28,532 bases of DNA, from assembly GCA_900547585.1 (NCBI GenBank), contig URHD01000020.1, positions 1 to 28,532 on the forward strand, read 5' to 3'. Positions within the stretch are counted from its first letter, which is position 1. Every line of letters starts with the position of its first letter. Shown piece by piece: positions 9,272-16,596 of this stretch. The notes beneath the pieces were generated by a model. It was not told the origin of the DNA and ran no database searches. It saw only the letters and a list, made by a program, of their open reading frames with translations. The DNA comes from an uncultured bacterium (GTDB lineage Bacteria > Cyanobacteriota > Vampirovibrionia > Gastranaerophilales > Gastranaerophilaceae). A program made the translations under genes and the position numbers.

Positions 9272-9284
9272 GCACATGGGTAGT
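9272..9284. repeat. 13-bp direct repeat, copy after paralogue C
   Basis: GCACATGGGTAGT on the plus strand (ACTACCCATGTGC read in the gene direction). It begins 13 bp beyond the stop of the 9297-9848 gene. An identical copy lies at 9889-9901 just past the stop of the candidate toxin gene, so one membrane gene is bracketed by the pair. Confidence 0.8.
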
Positions 9285-9296
9285 ATTATAGTTGAT

Positions 9297-9848
9297 TTAT
9301 TCCTCTTTCATTTCATTTATATGCAAGTTTTTTTGCCAAAAATCGGATTTAAACCAAAATATTATGTAAAAAGAAATATAACTGGTCAATACGCCCCCGC
9401 CAAGGATAAGAAAAAGAACTACGGTGCTGGAAAAATCAAAATCATCTATATATAGCATTGCAAAGAATCCTATTATATCCGCTAACAAAGCGTATAGCAA
9501 AATTTTCATTCTAAAATTTTTGTCGATTAAAAATTTATTCAAAAAACTGTGAATATAACCAAATGGTGCTTTAAAAATATAAAGCAAAGGAAAAATCAGG
9601 ATTTTAAATAACAGATAGCTTGCAACAGCAATCAAAAATGCAACTGCGAAAGCTGATGCGTCAAGAAATTCAGTTGGTTCCGGCAGTAAATCGCTAAATA
9701 ACGGTACAATTGTATGCAAAAAAACTAAAAATCCTAAAACACCAAAAGCTAAAATAATTTGTATTCCAGCAAAAAGTGTGATTTCAAAAAATTTTTTGTA
9801 TTTAGCTAAATTTTTTAGAAAACAGCTCAAAGAAAATTCATTTTCCAT
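9297..9848 (-). CDS. Small polytopic membrane protein, paralogue C (candidate immunity protein)
   Basis: This is a 183-residue membrane protein, the first gene after the candidate toxin. It is the most diverged of the three but keeps the family marks: the loop YIHSFLNKFLIDKNF about two thirds along and the segment LGGGVLTSYISFY near the end. Hydrophobic stretches near residues 20-47, 65-92, 113-130 and 143-168 give about four membrane spans. The start ATG at 9848 has no strong ribosome binding site; the 55-bp gap to the toxin stop contains one of the 13-bp repeats. Being adjacent to the candidate toxin, it would be the cognate immunity protein if the locus works like other polymorphic toxin loci, with A and B as older or spare immunities. 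That is inference. Confidence 0.8.
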   Translation of the reverse strand: MENEFSLSCFLKNLAKYKKFFEITLFAGIQIILAFGVLGFLVFLHTIVPLFSDLLPEPTEFLDASAFAVAFLIAVASYLLFKILIFPLLYIFKAPFGYIHSFLNKFLIDKNFRMKILLYALLADIIGFFAMLYIDDFDFSSTVVLFLILGGGVLTSYISFYIIFWFKSDFWQKNLHINEMKEE

Positions 9849-9888
9849 ATAAAAAATTTTAGGTTATATTTCTAAAGTTGTAAATCAC

Positions 9889-9901
9889 GCACATGGGTAG
9901 T
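9889..9901. repeat. 13-bp direct repeat, copy after the candidate toxin
   Basis: Identical to 9272-9284 (GCACATGGGTAGT). It begins two bases beyond the stop codon of the 9904-11064 gene in its reading direction. Confidence 0.8.
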
Positions 9902-9903
9902 TT

Positions 9904-11064
9904 TTAAATACTTTCCTTTGGAATTTTGATGTTTATAATTATGTAATAATTTTCCAGTGTTCCTTCGTTTTGTAATCTTTCACCCAATCTGCCGCGTACA
10001 CTTTTTCTGCCGGGGTTAAAGTTATAGTAATCTTCTATACGCATTGTCAAGTTGCCCTCATTATCAAATTTTATATTTTTTATAACAGCGCCATGCAATG
10101 AATTATAAGTATCACCAGAATTAAATATAATTTCCTGGGTTGGCAGTGTTTCTTTTTTTCTTATGTTTTCTATATTGTTCTTTAAAAACATTTTGAAATC
10201 ATTATCTGACATTATTTTGCTTGCCAAAGAGCTATTTTCGTTCAGAACAAGTACCTTGCAGTTATTTTTTTTAGATTCTGAAATTACGCGATTTCTTATT
10301 TCGTTTTCTAAATCCTTATTATTTAATTGACTTATACTTTCATACATTATTCCGTTTTTTTCAATGTATTCTTCATTATCATAATTTTTTGATGCAATCT
10401 TATAAAGTTCAAAAGATTCGGACAAATTATATGCTTTAGAATATAACATCCCTATGTTATCAATTATACGTTTTGGCGTATTATCTACAATATAATTTTC
10501 TGCTTTTGTTTTTAATGTAAAGTAAGTTTTGTGTATAATGTTCAATTTTTCTTTACCATTTTCAGATTTTGCACTTCTGTCAATTTCATTCTTTAAAACA
10601 TTGATTTCATTTGCGATTTTTTGTCCTTCGTTTTTATTGATTTTTATTTTTTGTCTTGTTTGTGCAATTTTATTTTTATCTTCAGCTTCTAGATTATTTA
10701 AATTGTAAATTTCTTCTAACTCATCAATTTGATTGGTATATTTTTCCAAATCATTAACATACGCATCCACCTCATCCTGAAGCACCCTGACATCACCGAG
10801 AAGCTTTTCGAGCTCAAATTGGGCGCGTTTTCTGTCTTTTGCTTGTTCTCTGCGGATTTCTATGGGGTCGGTTGGGGTCGGAGATTCTTTTTGTACCAGA
10901 TTTATCCAGCATTTGCAATTCGGATGAGGTTTTGAGGGGATTTCATCTGAGGTTTCGTAAACTGTGCCGTCCAATTTTTGACAAACCTCACATGCGCCCG
11001 CCTCGGTTTTCCATTCGTAATTAAATTCATTCTTTTCAACACTTCCGTATAATGTTTTCCCCAT
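9904..11064 (-). CDS. Candidate MuF-type polymorphic toxin (Mu F-like Cys/His motif, coiled coil, variable C-terminus)
   Basis: This is a 386-residue protein. Residues 18-52 carry the cysteine/histidine signature found at the end of phage Mu F-like minor head proteins: C25-x2-C28, LDG at 31-33, PHPNCKC with H47, C50 and C52. Residues about 65-170 are Lys/Glu-rich coiled coil. The C-terminal 130 residues look globular (NSGDTYNSLHGAVI, then DNEGNLTMRIEDYYNF, then ENYYIIINIKIP); I cannot name that fold or any catalytic residues. Mu F-like domains fused to toxin tips are known from temperate phages, but no head, portal or tail genes are near, so this is a free-standing copy. GC steps from about 44% in the first 320 bases of the gene to about 23-35% afterwards, as expected for an exchanged tip. 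The ribosome site AAGGA lies inside the end of the upstream gene, only 2 bp away. Secretion route unknown. Confidence 0.65.
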   Translation of the reverse strand: MGKTLYGSVEKNEFNYEWKTEAGACEVCQKLDGTVYETSDEIPSKPHPNCKCWINLVQKESPTPTDPIEIRREQAKDRKRAQFELEKLLGDVRVLQDEVDAYVNDLEKYTNQIDELEEIYNLNNLEAEDKNKIAQTRQKIKINKNEGQKIANEINVLKNEIDRSAKSENGKEKLNIIHKTYFTLKTKAENYIVDNTPKRIIDNIGMLYSKAYNLSESFELYKIASKNYDNEEYIEKNGIMYESISQLNNKDLENEIRNRVISESKKNNCKVLVLNENSSLASKIMSDNDFKMFLKNNIENIRKKETLPTQEIIFNSGDTYNSLHGAVIKNIKFDNEGNLTMRIEDYYNFNPGRKSVRGRLGERLQNEGTLENYYIIINIKIPKESI

Positions 11065-11066
11065 TT

Positions 11067-11582
11067 TTAATTCCTTTCATTAAACTTTTTTGTAATATTT
11101 ACAATTTTTTCATCAGTGTTAATTTCAACAAGATTTTTGGTATGCCATAAATTGTTGTTTATTGCGCCCAGCCTGATAAACTGCGCAATTATGTTCACAG
11201 AATAATATCTCAACGCCCCCAGAAGCGCAGCGAGCGTTTTTTCGCCAAAATCGCCGTCTTCTTCGAGGCGGATAGTAGATTCTATAGCGGATTCTTTCTT
11301 GTAACCGTTCAAAAGGTTCAAACCGGTCTGAAAATCCATAATTGCCTGCTCTTTGCCGGTTTCTTGCACATATTTTGTTATATAATCGGCGAGTTCGGCA
11401 ATTTTTGCTTCTTCTTCGGGTGAAATTTCCTCTGAATTCCCAATATTTCTGCTTTGAAGCTTTTTGAGGCTCTTTTCTTTCATTTTTAGGATTTTGTTCT
11501 TTAATTCGTCGTTGAACCTTTCAGAGTGCGGCTTTTGCGAGAATAGTTTTTCTGAAACCGTTTCAGGCGTTGTTTTTTCCAT
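11067..11582 (-). CDS. Peptidoglycan-binding-like protein, partner of the candidate toxin
   Basis: This is a 171-residue protein. The start is the ATG at 11582 because GGAG at 11590-11593 is seven bases away; the ATG at 11588 would be one base from it. Residues 1-75 are charged and helical, without a signal peptide. Residues 80-150 (FQTGLNLLNG, then LEEDGDFGEKTLAALLGAL, then FIRLGAINNNLWHTKN) resemble the small helical peptidoglycan-binding domains in which an acidic D-G-x-x-G-x-x-T turn is typical. The stop is 2 bp before the candidate toxin gene, so the pair is almost certainly one transcript with coupled translation. A sampled line is about 52% GC, unlike the genes downstream. A role in cell-wall attachment, or as a carrier for the toxin, is plausible but unproven; a structural phage-derived role is an alternative. 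Confidence 0.6.
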   Translation of the reverse strand: MEKTTPETVSEKLFSQKPHSERFNDELKNKILKMKEKSLKKLQSRNIGNSEEISPEEEAKIAELADYITKYVQETGKEQAIMDFQTGLNLLNGYKKESAIESTIRLEEDGDFGEKTLAALLGALRYYSVNIIAQFIRLGAINNNLWHTKNLVEINTDEKIVNITKKFNERN

Positions 11583-11680
11583 TTTCATGCTCCTTTTTTA
11601 TCCATAATCCGTGATTGTACCAGATTTCGTTGAGCCATTTAGGTCAAATTTTCAATTTTTCTTACATAAAAGGGGCGATG

Positions 11681-11808
11681 TGCAAAATGCCTTAGATTTT
11701 TCTTTGTAGTGACTATGGAGGAGGCTTCATTAATCATGAATATTTGTTTCACAAAATGCCTTAGCCGGGGGAATCGGAACGGAAAAGAAAAATCTAAGGC
11801 ATTTTGCA
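11681..11808. repeat. 128-bp palindromic element with perfect 23-bp inverted arms
   Basis: The arm at 11681-11703 (begins TGCAAAATGCCTTAG) and the arm at 11786-11808 are exact reverse complements over 23 bases. A third partial copy, ACAAAATGCCTTAG, lies inside at 11751-11764 in the direction of the left arm. The 82-bp interior has no convincing gene. It lies in the 363-bp divergent space between the accessory operon and acpS, so it could be a mobile palindrome, a shared control region or a transcript end structure. Confidence 0.8.
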
Positions 11809-11945
11809 TTTTTTACGCAGAACGGGCTTAGGTGCTGTAAAATAACCCCGTGCCGGATTTTCGAGGCAAACAATTTCATACGGGGCAATTTATTTTTTTA
11901 AAATGTTTTTATATATCTAAGGAAGTTCGTAATGGTGGACGTGAT

Positions 11946-12389
11946 ATGACTTTTGAATTTGAAAATATATCTATAGGTGTCGATGTTGAAGAAATAGAAC
12001 GATTCGAGCGATACTCGAATGATAGAAACGCCCCGCTATTGAAGCGAATTTACAACGAGGGCGAGCTGGAATACTGTTTTAAAACGAAATTTAGCGCAAA
12101 ACGCCTTGCTGCAAGATATTGCGCAAAAGAAGCCGTCTATAAAGCAATGTGCGCCCATGGCGTAAAGATTTTGAACCTGAAAGAAATAGAAATCTACCAT
12201 GATTCTCAAGGTGTGCCCCAAATCCGTCTTTTGAATGGCATGAACAGTGATTTTGAGATAAAAGTGAGCCTATCTCATTCTCAAAAAACCGCTATGGCGC
12301 AGGTTATCGTCTACAAAGTGCCCGAAAAGAAAAAATCTATCTTCAAAAAAGTCAACAGCGACGGCACGTTGAAATTTTTGATTTTGTAA
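11946..12389 (+). CDS. acpS: Holo-[acyl-carrier-protein] synthase
   Basis: This encodes a 147-residue phosphopantetheinyl transferase that moves 4'-phosphopantetheine from CoA to a serine of acyl carrier protein, activating fatty-acid synthesis in the cytoplasm. The AcpS signatures are present: IGVDVEEIERF with the metal-binding Asp13, RLAARYCAKEAVYKA with Glu62 (the K-E-A motif), and VSLSHSQKTAMAQV at 107-120. The start ATG at 11946 gives the family N-terminus and has GGTGGA six bases upstream; an in-frame extension to 11850 would add residues with no family match. The C-terminal tail from about residue 125 (KVPEKKKSIFKK) extends beyond the usual end. It is a single gene followed by a palindromic repeat. 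Confidence 0.93.
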   Translation: MTFEFENISIGVDVEEIERFERYSNDRNAPLLKRIYNEGELEYCFKTKFSAKRLAARYCAKEAVYKAMCAHGVKILNLKEIEIYHDSQGVPQIRLLNGMNSDFEIKVSLSHSQKTAMAQVIVYKVPEKKKSIFKKVNSDGTLKFLIL

Positions 12390-12436
12390 TCGTAAAATGT
12401 TTTTTATCCGTCAGGTTTGCACCATTGAGCTCTCAA

Positions 12437-12558
12437 GTAGGGTGGGAATAGCTAAAACAAGGGTTTGGGAATGTATTTTTTAATCTTCGCAGCGGTTCCC
12501 ACCGATTATCAATTGCGAAATTCTTGCGGTGGGAACCGCTACGCTATTCCCACCCTAC
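12437..12558. repeat. 122-bp palindromic interspersed repeat, copy 2 (reverse orientation)
   Basis: Bounded by GTAGGGTGGGAATAGC and GCTATTCCCACCCTAC with one base difference at the inner right end (CGCTATTCCC). The GCGGTTCCCACC / GGTGGGAACCGC inner pair is present. Its interior runs opposite to the copies at 4446, 16448 and 16597. It lies between the convergent acpS and DUF4127 genes. Confidence 0.9.
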
Positions 12559-12568
12559 TTACTACTTA

Positions 12569-12586
12569 CTCCGGCGCAGCCGGTCA
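12569..12586. repeat. 18-bp GC-rich palindrome
   Basis: CTCCGGCGCAGCCGGTCA is identical to 19592-19609. The core CCGGC-GCA-GCCGG is a 5-bp stem with a triloop. Both copies lie within 15 bp of a 122-bp repeat end. Confidence 0.75.
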
Positions 12587-12601
12587 TAATTTATACCAAT
12601 T

Positions 12602-13990
12602 CTATGAAATCCTCACCGAAACCTCAAAAAACCGCTCCCACGGAAATTCATACGAGATTTGTGCGTAATTTGTACCTAGCTTCCTTGCAAGAAGCTTTTC
12701 AAAAGGCTTCATGACCTTTTTTAACTCTGCGGGGTCGGGCTCTTTTACGGTGTTTTTTAAATATTTTCTCAAATTCGCCTGATATGCCCAGTCATCCAAA
12801 AAACGCACCGTCTGAACCTTTTTGAACGCATCTTCGTTGTAATTTTTTGCAAAAAATTTAACCAGCGCACAACAAATCGCACTCCCGAGCGTGTTTCCCG
12901 TGGTGTTCCAGCCCGCATAACCGAGAAAATTGCTTTTGTAAAAGTCCTTTTCGGTCAAAGTGTTAATAAAATCGTTGTCCGCACCGTTAGCATTGAGGAT
13001 ATCCGCAATCAAAAACGGCTTTTGCGGCAACTCAAAATCGTCTTTGAACCCCTCAACCTCAACACCCATAACGAGTTCACCCTGAATATCGGGAAAATTG
13101 TTCACAAAAAGAATAATATCTGCTTCTTCAGGCGTTGCGGGGGTTGCTCCGGCTAGAAGAATCTGCCCTTTTACGGAATCTGCAACGGAAACATCTTCGT
13201 ATTTTGAAATTTTGCCGCTGCTGTCCGGATTTGTGAAAAGAGGCGCAATTTTGAGCGTTTTTCCCCTGGTAATTATCCGGCTCAAAAGGCTCAAAGGGAT
13301 TTCGTCTGCGCCGGTCTTTAAAAGAACATTTTTCAGCTCTTTTTCCTTAATAATCGCCTCAAATTTCCGGCATTCTTGAATGTTCAGCCCGAATTCCGCA
13401 CAATCGTCCTTGGAAAGTACGAGCGTGTCGAAAATTCCGGCTTCTGCGTATTCAATGTAGCAGCAATTTATTTCAAAATTTCTTTTTCTCGTCAAAATGT
13501 AATCTTCTATAATTTCAGGCGGGACATCGGTTTTTGCCTCACCGTCTTTGGACAAATCCCACGAATATTTAAAGATTTTTTTGCCGTATTTTGACCAGTA
13601 CTCTTTTTCTTCTTCGTTGATATTGTTGTTTGAAATTCGCATTATGCTGGAAACAGCGAGGATTTTAGCATTTTTGGATTTAAAAAGGTCAATAAACTTT
13701 TCTACACGGTTTTTTATTTCTGAGAGCGTTTCAGATGACCTTCTGGAGGGAATAAGCCCGCCATAAGCAATCGTATCAAGCGAAACCACCAGATAATCGA
13801 TTTCGTGAATGCTCTCAATCCAGCTGTAAATCCCGTCAATACGCGAATTCTTCTTCAAGTCGCCCAGAAGCCATTTTGGCGGAAGAAAAAGCTCAATTTC
13901 CCCGTCAATCGCCGCAATATCCTGCGCCAGTTCGTAACAGACGGGTCGATTGTCAATTGGAATGAAAGCAATTTTCTTTTTTTCAGACAT
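12602..13990 (-). CDS. DUF4127 family protein
   Basis: This is a 462-residue cytoplasmic protein recognised as DUF4127 by its opening KIAFIPIDNRPVCYELA, the following LFLPPKWLLGD, and the central DYLVVSLDTIAYGGLIPSRR. Members are about 450-550 residues, so this one looks complete. The family function is not established. The conserved DNRP near the start, the DTIAYGGLIPSR segment and a late GYAGWNTTGNTLG segment look like active-site loops of a hydrolase-like or sugar-processing enzyme, but that is speculation. The start ATG at 13990 is preceded by AAGGAA. It follows ilvN on the same strand after a 115-bp gap containing a hairpin repeat, so cotranscription is possible but not shown. Confidence 0.85.
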   Translation of the reverse strand: MSEKKKIAFIPIDNRPVCYELAQDIAAIDGEIELFLPPKWLLGDLKKNSRIDGIYSWIESIHEIDYLVVSLDTIAYGGLIPSRRSSETLSEIKNRVEKFIDLFKSKNAKILAVSSIMRISNNNINEEEKEYWSKYGKKIFKYSWDLSKDGEAKTDVPPEIIEDYILTRKRNFEINCCYIEYAEAGIFDTLVLSKDDCAEFGLNIQECRKFEAIIKEKELKNVLLKTGADEIPLSLLSRIITRGKTLKIAPLFTNPDSSGKISKYEDVSVADSVKGQILLAGATPATPEEADIILFVNNFPDIQGELVMGVEVEGFKDDFELPQKPFLIADILNANGADNDFINTLTEKDFYKSNFLGYAGWNTTGNTLGSAICCALVKFFAKNYNEDAFKKVQTVRFLDDWAYQANLRKYLKNTVKEPDPAELKKVMKPFEKLLARKLGTNYAQISYEFPWERFFEVSVRIS

Positions 13991-14038
13991 ATTTTCCTTA
14001 TCTTTTTCTCTTTTATGCCGTTTGTCCTGACCGGTGCT

Positions 14039-14061
14039 GTTGGGCTGAAAGCCCAACCTAC
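14039..14061. repeat. 23-bp hairpin repeat, perfect copy
   Basis: GTTGGGCT, GAA, AGCCCAAC, CTAC: an exact 8-bp stem with a triloop and a CTAC tail. It lies between ilvN and the DUF4127 gene and is preceded by TGACCGG, which resembles one half of the 18-bp palindrome family. Confidence 0.75.
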
Positions 14062-14105
14062 TCCCTCTTCAATGGGTGGCGGGTGTGTTGTGCCGCAAGA
14101 TTTTA

Positions 14106-14603
14106 TTAATTTTTTATATTAATAAACTGATTTTCCCTTGAAATCGCCACTTTTCCCGAGCGCACAAGCTCTTTTATCCCAATCGGGCGCAAAAGCTCAA
14201 TAAGCGAGCGAATCTGGCGCGAATCTCCAACAGCCTGAATCGTATAAGTTTTCGGTGAAACATCAATAATCCTTGCCTGAAAAATTTCTGCAATCCTCAA
14301 AAGCTCGGAGCGGTCTTTGTCCTGCGCATTTACCTTGCAAAGAATGATTTCTCGCTCAACAATGTCTTCGTTTTTGAAATCGAGCACTTTTATGACCGGA
14401 ATAATCCTGTTGAGCTGCTTGGTAATTTGTTCGAGCACCTTTTCATCGCCGTTTATGACGATTGTCAGCCTGGCGTATTCGCCCTCGCAGGTCGGAGCGG
14501 CTGTTATGCTTTCTATGCTGTATCCGCGGGAGCTGAAAAGGCTGCTTATACGTGAGATTATCCCCGCTTCATCTTTTACCATTACTGAAATTATGTGGCT
14601 CAT
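14106..14603 (-). CDS. ilvN: Acetolactate synthase small (regulatory) subunit
   Basis: This is the 165-residue regulatory subunit of acetohydroxyacid synthase, which stimulates the large subunit and carries valine feedback inhibition. An N-terminal ACT domain is plain (residues 3-75: HIISVMVKDEAGIISRIS, then FSSRGYSIESITAAPT, then LTIVINGDEKVLEQI, then NRIIPVIKV). The C-terminal dimerisation domain follows (SELLRIAEIFQARIIDVSP; GIKELVRSGKVAISR). The length matches the usual roughly 160-residue form. An AAGGA site precedes the ATG at 14603. It lies 17 bp after ilvB and is certainly in the same operon. Confidence 0.97.
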   Translation of the reverse strand: MSHIISVMVKDEAGIISRISSLFSSRGYSIESITAAPTCEGEYARLTIVINGDEKVLEQITKQLNRIIPVIKVLDFKNEDIVEREIILCKVNAQDKDRSELLRIAEIFQARIIDVSPKTYTIQAVGDSRQIRSLIELLRPIGIKELVRSGKVAISRENQFINIKN

Positions 14604-14620
14604 TCAAAATCCTTTATTTT

Positions 14621-16351
14621 TTAACTAATTGGGCTGTCGTTCGACAAAAGTACCTGATTTATCGGTTTTCCCGCCAATACCCACGGATAAACCATCTCAA
14701 ACTCCTCGACCACAAAGTCGATGAACACCGGCATGCGCGATTCTATGGCTTTTTGCAGCGCGGGGATGATTTCTTCTTCTTTTGTAACCCTGATTCCCAT
14801 TGCACCGTATGCTTCTGCGACTTTTACAAAGTCAGGGCCGGAGATTTTTGTTTCAGAATAGTGCTTGTTGAACAGTTTTTCCTGCCACTGGCGCACCATG
14901 CCGAGATAACCGTTGTTGATAATCGCAACAATAACCGGAATACCATATTCCACGCAGGTTGCAAGCTCCTGAATGTTCATCTGGATGCTGCCGTCGCCCG
15001 CAATGTCGATTACGATTTTTTCAGGACAAGCAATTGCCGCTCCAATTGCAGCAGGATAGCCGAAACCCATTGTTCCCAGCCCTCCGGACGTTATGAATCG
15101 CCTTGGCTCCTCAAATTTATAAAGCTGTGCCGTCCACATCTGGTGCTGGCCGACTTCTGTGCAAATTACCGTGTCTTTGTCTTTTGTGTATTCGTAAATT
15201 TTCTGAATAACCGTGAGCGGACTTAATTTATCCGAGTTGCAGGCAGGGAGCGCGCGTTTTTTCTTCCATTCGTTGATTTGTTCAAACCAGATTTGTTTAA
15301 CTTCGTGATTTGTTTCGTATTTGTTGTTGTTAAATTCGTTGAGCATTGCATTGAGGACGTTTTTCGCGTCGCCTACAATCGGAATATCGACCGGAACGTT
15401 TTTACTGATTGAGCAAGGGTCGATGTCGATGTGGATGATTTGTGCGTCTTTTGCAAAACGCTTCAAACATCCGGTAATTCTGTCGTTGAAACGTGTTCCG
15501 ATGGCAAAAAGAACATCGCAGTTGGAAACGGCATGGTTTGCCCAGTAATTTCCGTGCATGCCGAGCATTCCAAGCGATTTTTCACGGCTTGCGGGGTATG
15601 CGCCCATCGCCATGAGCGTGTTAGCAACGGGAATGTTCAATTTTTCTGCAAGTTCTGTTAATTCTTTTTCCGCACCGGACGCAACAACGCCGCCTCCGGC
15701 AATAATCATCGGGCGTTCTGCCTCGCAAAGCAGCTCTAGCGCTTTCACAATCTGGCGCGGATGTCCGTTATAAGTCGGATTATAGCCGGGAAGATGAACT
15801 TTTTCCGGATAAACGAATTTTGTTTTTTGAGAAAGAATATCTTTGGGCAAATCGATTACGACAGGGCCGGGTTTTCCGGTTGTAGCGATGTGAAACGCTT
15901 CTTTTATAATTCTTGGAAGCTGGGTTACGTCGTTTACGAGATAGTTGTGTTTGCAGCAGGAGCGTGTGATTCCAACGATGTCGGCTTCTTGAAAAGCGTC
16001 GTTTCCTATCTGGTCAAGCCCGACCTGACCTGTAAAAACGATTATCGGATAGCCGTCATAATAGGCGTTTGCGATTCCGGTGATTGCGTTGCATGCGCCG
16101 GGGCCTGAGGTTACGAGTGCGACGCCGGGTTTTCCGGTTATTCTTGCATAACCCTCTGCTGCGTGGATTGCTGCCTGTTCATGGCGGACGAGATAGTGTT
16201 TTATCTCATTACAATGATAAAGCGCCTCGTAAATAGTCAAAATGACTCCGCCCGGATATCCGAAAATCTCTTTTACCCCCTCTTTTTTCAAGCATTCGAG
16301 GAAAATTTCCGCTCCGCTTAATATATCTATCATTTCCGTGGTTTGTGCCAT
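14621..16351 (-). CDS. ilvB: Acetolactate synthase large (catalytic) subunit
   Basis: This is the 576-residue thiamine-diphosphate enzyme that condenses two pyruvates to acetolactate, or pyruvate with 2-oxobutyrate, the first common step of valine, leucine and isoleucine synthesis. The catalytic glutamate is Glu58 in RHEQAAIHAAEGYAR. The FAD/central domain follows, and the thiamine-diphosphate and Mg motif starts GDGSIQMN at 452 and ends with the NN pair at 479-480. QMWTAQLYKFEEPRRFITSGG is the usual biosynthetic AHAS substrate region. All family landmarks are present at the expected length. The ATG at 16351 has GGAG eight bases upstream. It is the first gene of the ilvB-ilvN unit. Confidence 0.98.
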   Translation of the reverse strand: MAQTTEMIDILSGAEIFLECLKKEGVKEIFGYPGGVILTIYEALYHCNEIKHYLVRHEQAAIHAAEGYARITGKPGVALVTSGPGACNAITGIANAYYDGYPIIVFTGQVGLDQIGNDAFQEADIVGITRSCCKHNYLVNDVTQLPRIIKEAFHIATTGKPGPVVIDLPKDILSQKTKFVYPEKVHLPGYNPTYNGHPRQIVKALELLCEAERPMIIAGGGVVASGAEKELTELAEKLNIPVANTLMAMGAYPASREKSLGMLGMHGNYWANHAVSNCDVLFAIGTRFNDRITGCLKRFAKDAQIIHIDIDPCSISKNVPVDIPIVGDAKNVLNAMLNEFNNNKYETNHEVKQIWFEQINEWKKKRALPACNSDKLSPLTVIQKIYEYTKDKDTVICTEVGQHQMWTAQLYKFEEPRRFITSGGLGTMGFGYPAAIGAAIACPEKIVIDIAGDGSIQMNIQELATCVEYGIPVIVAIINNGYLGMVRQWQEKLFNKHYSETKISGPDFVKVAEAYGAMGIRVTKEEEIIPALQKAIESRMPVFIDFVVEEFEMVYPWVLAGKPINQVLLSNDSPIS

Positions 16352-16383
16352 TTTGTACTCCGTTTTTTGTTGATATAAGAACT

Positions 16384-16392
16384 ATTCTAGCA
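16384..16392 (-). promoter_or_regulatory. Extended -10 promoter for ilvBN
   Basis: On the minus strand TGC-TAGAAT fits an extended -10 box, about 33 bases before the ilvB start codon. The matching -35 (TTTTAA, 17 bases up) is weak. The resulting leader of about 25 bases is too short for an attenuator or T-box. Confidence 0.4.
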
Positions 16393-16447
16393 TTTTTTAG
16401 TATTTTTTAAAAGTATTTTTACATAGCTCGGGTGAGTCAACCAGAAA

Positions 16448-16569
16448 GTAGGGTGGGAATAGCGCAGCGGTTCCCACCGCAGGGTTTTTAGACTTGATGA
16501 ATGGTGGGAACCGCCGCAAGGATTAAAAAATACATTCCAAGGCCCTTGTTTTGGCTATTCCCACCCTAC
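16448..16569. repeat. 122-bp palindromic interspersed repeat, copy 3 (first of tandem pair)
   Basis: Perfect 16-bp inverted ends (GTAGGGTGGGAATAGC / GCTATTCCCACCCTAC) and a perfect 12-bp inner pair (GCGGTTCCCACC / GGTGGGAACCGC). With the next copy it fills most of the 397-bp space between ilvB and the rRNA methyltransferase. Confidence 0.95.
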
Positions 16570-16596
16570 GCGGACGAAAATCCTCCGAACAAGTGA

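Noticed and set aside
9234..9275. Longer form of paralogue B starting at GTG 9275
   Set aside because: The extra 14 residues have no match in paralogue A, whose start aligns with the ATG at 9233. The extension would also cover the 13-bp repeat border.
8209..11588. Prophage remnant
   Set aside because: The Mu F-like motif is the only phage-type feature. No portal, terminase, capsid, tail or integrase gene is present nearby, and the downstream genes encode membrane proteins.
14552..15226. Plus-strand 224-codon frame opposite ilvB and ilvN
   Set aside because: It spans the antisense of two conserved genes and the gap between them. The product looks like a low-complexity mirror translation.
16352..16447. 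Attenuator or T-box leader before ilvB
   Set aside because: The predicted leader is only about 25 bases, and no leader peptide rich in Val, Leu or Ile and no T-box sequence is present.
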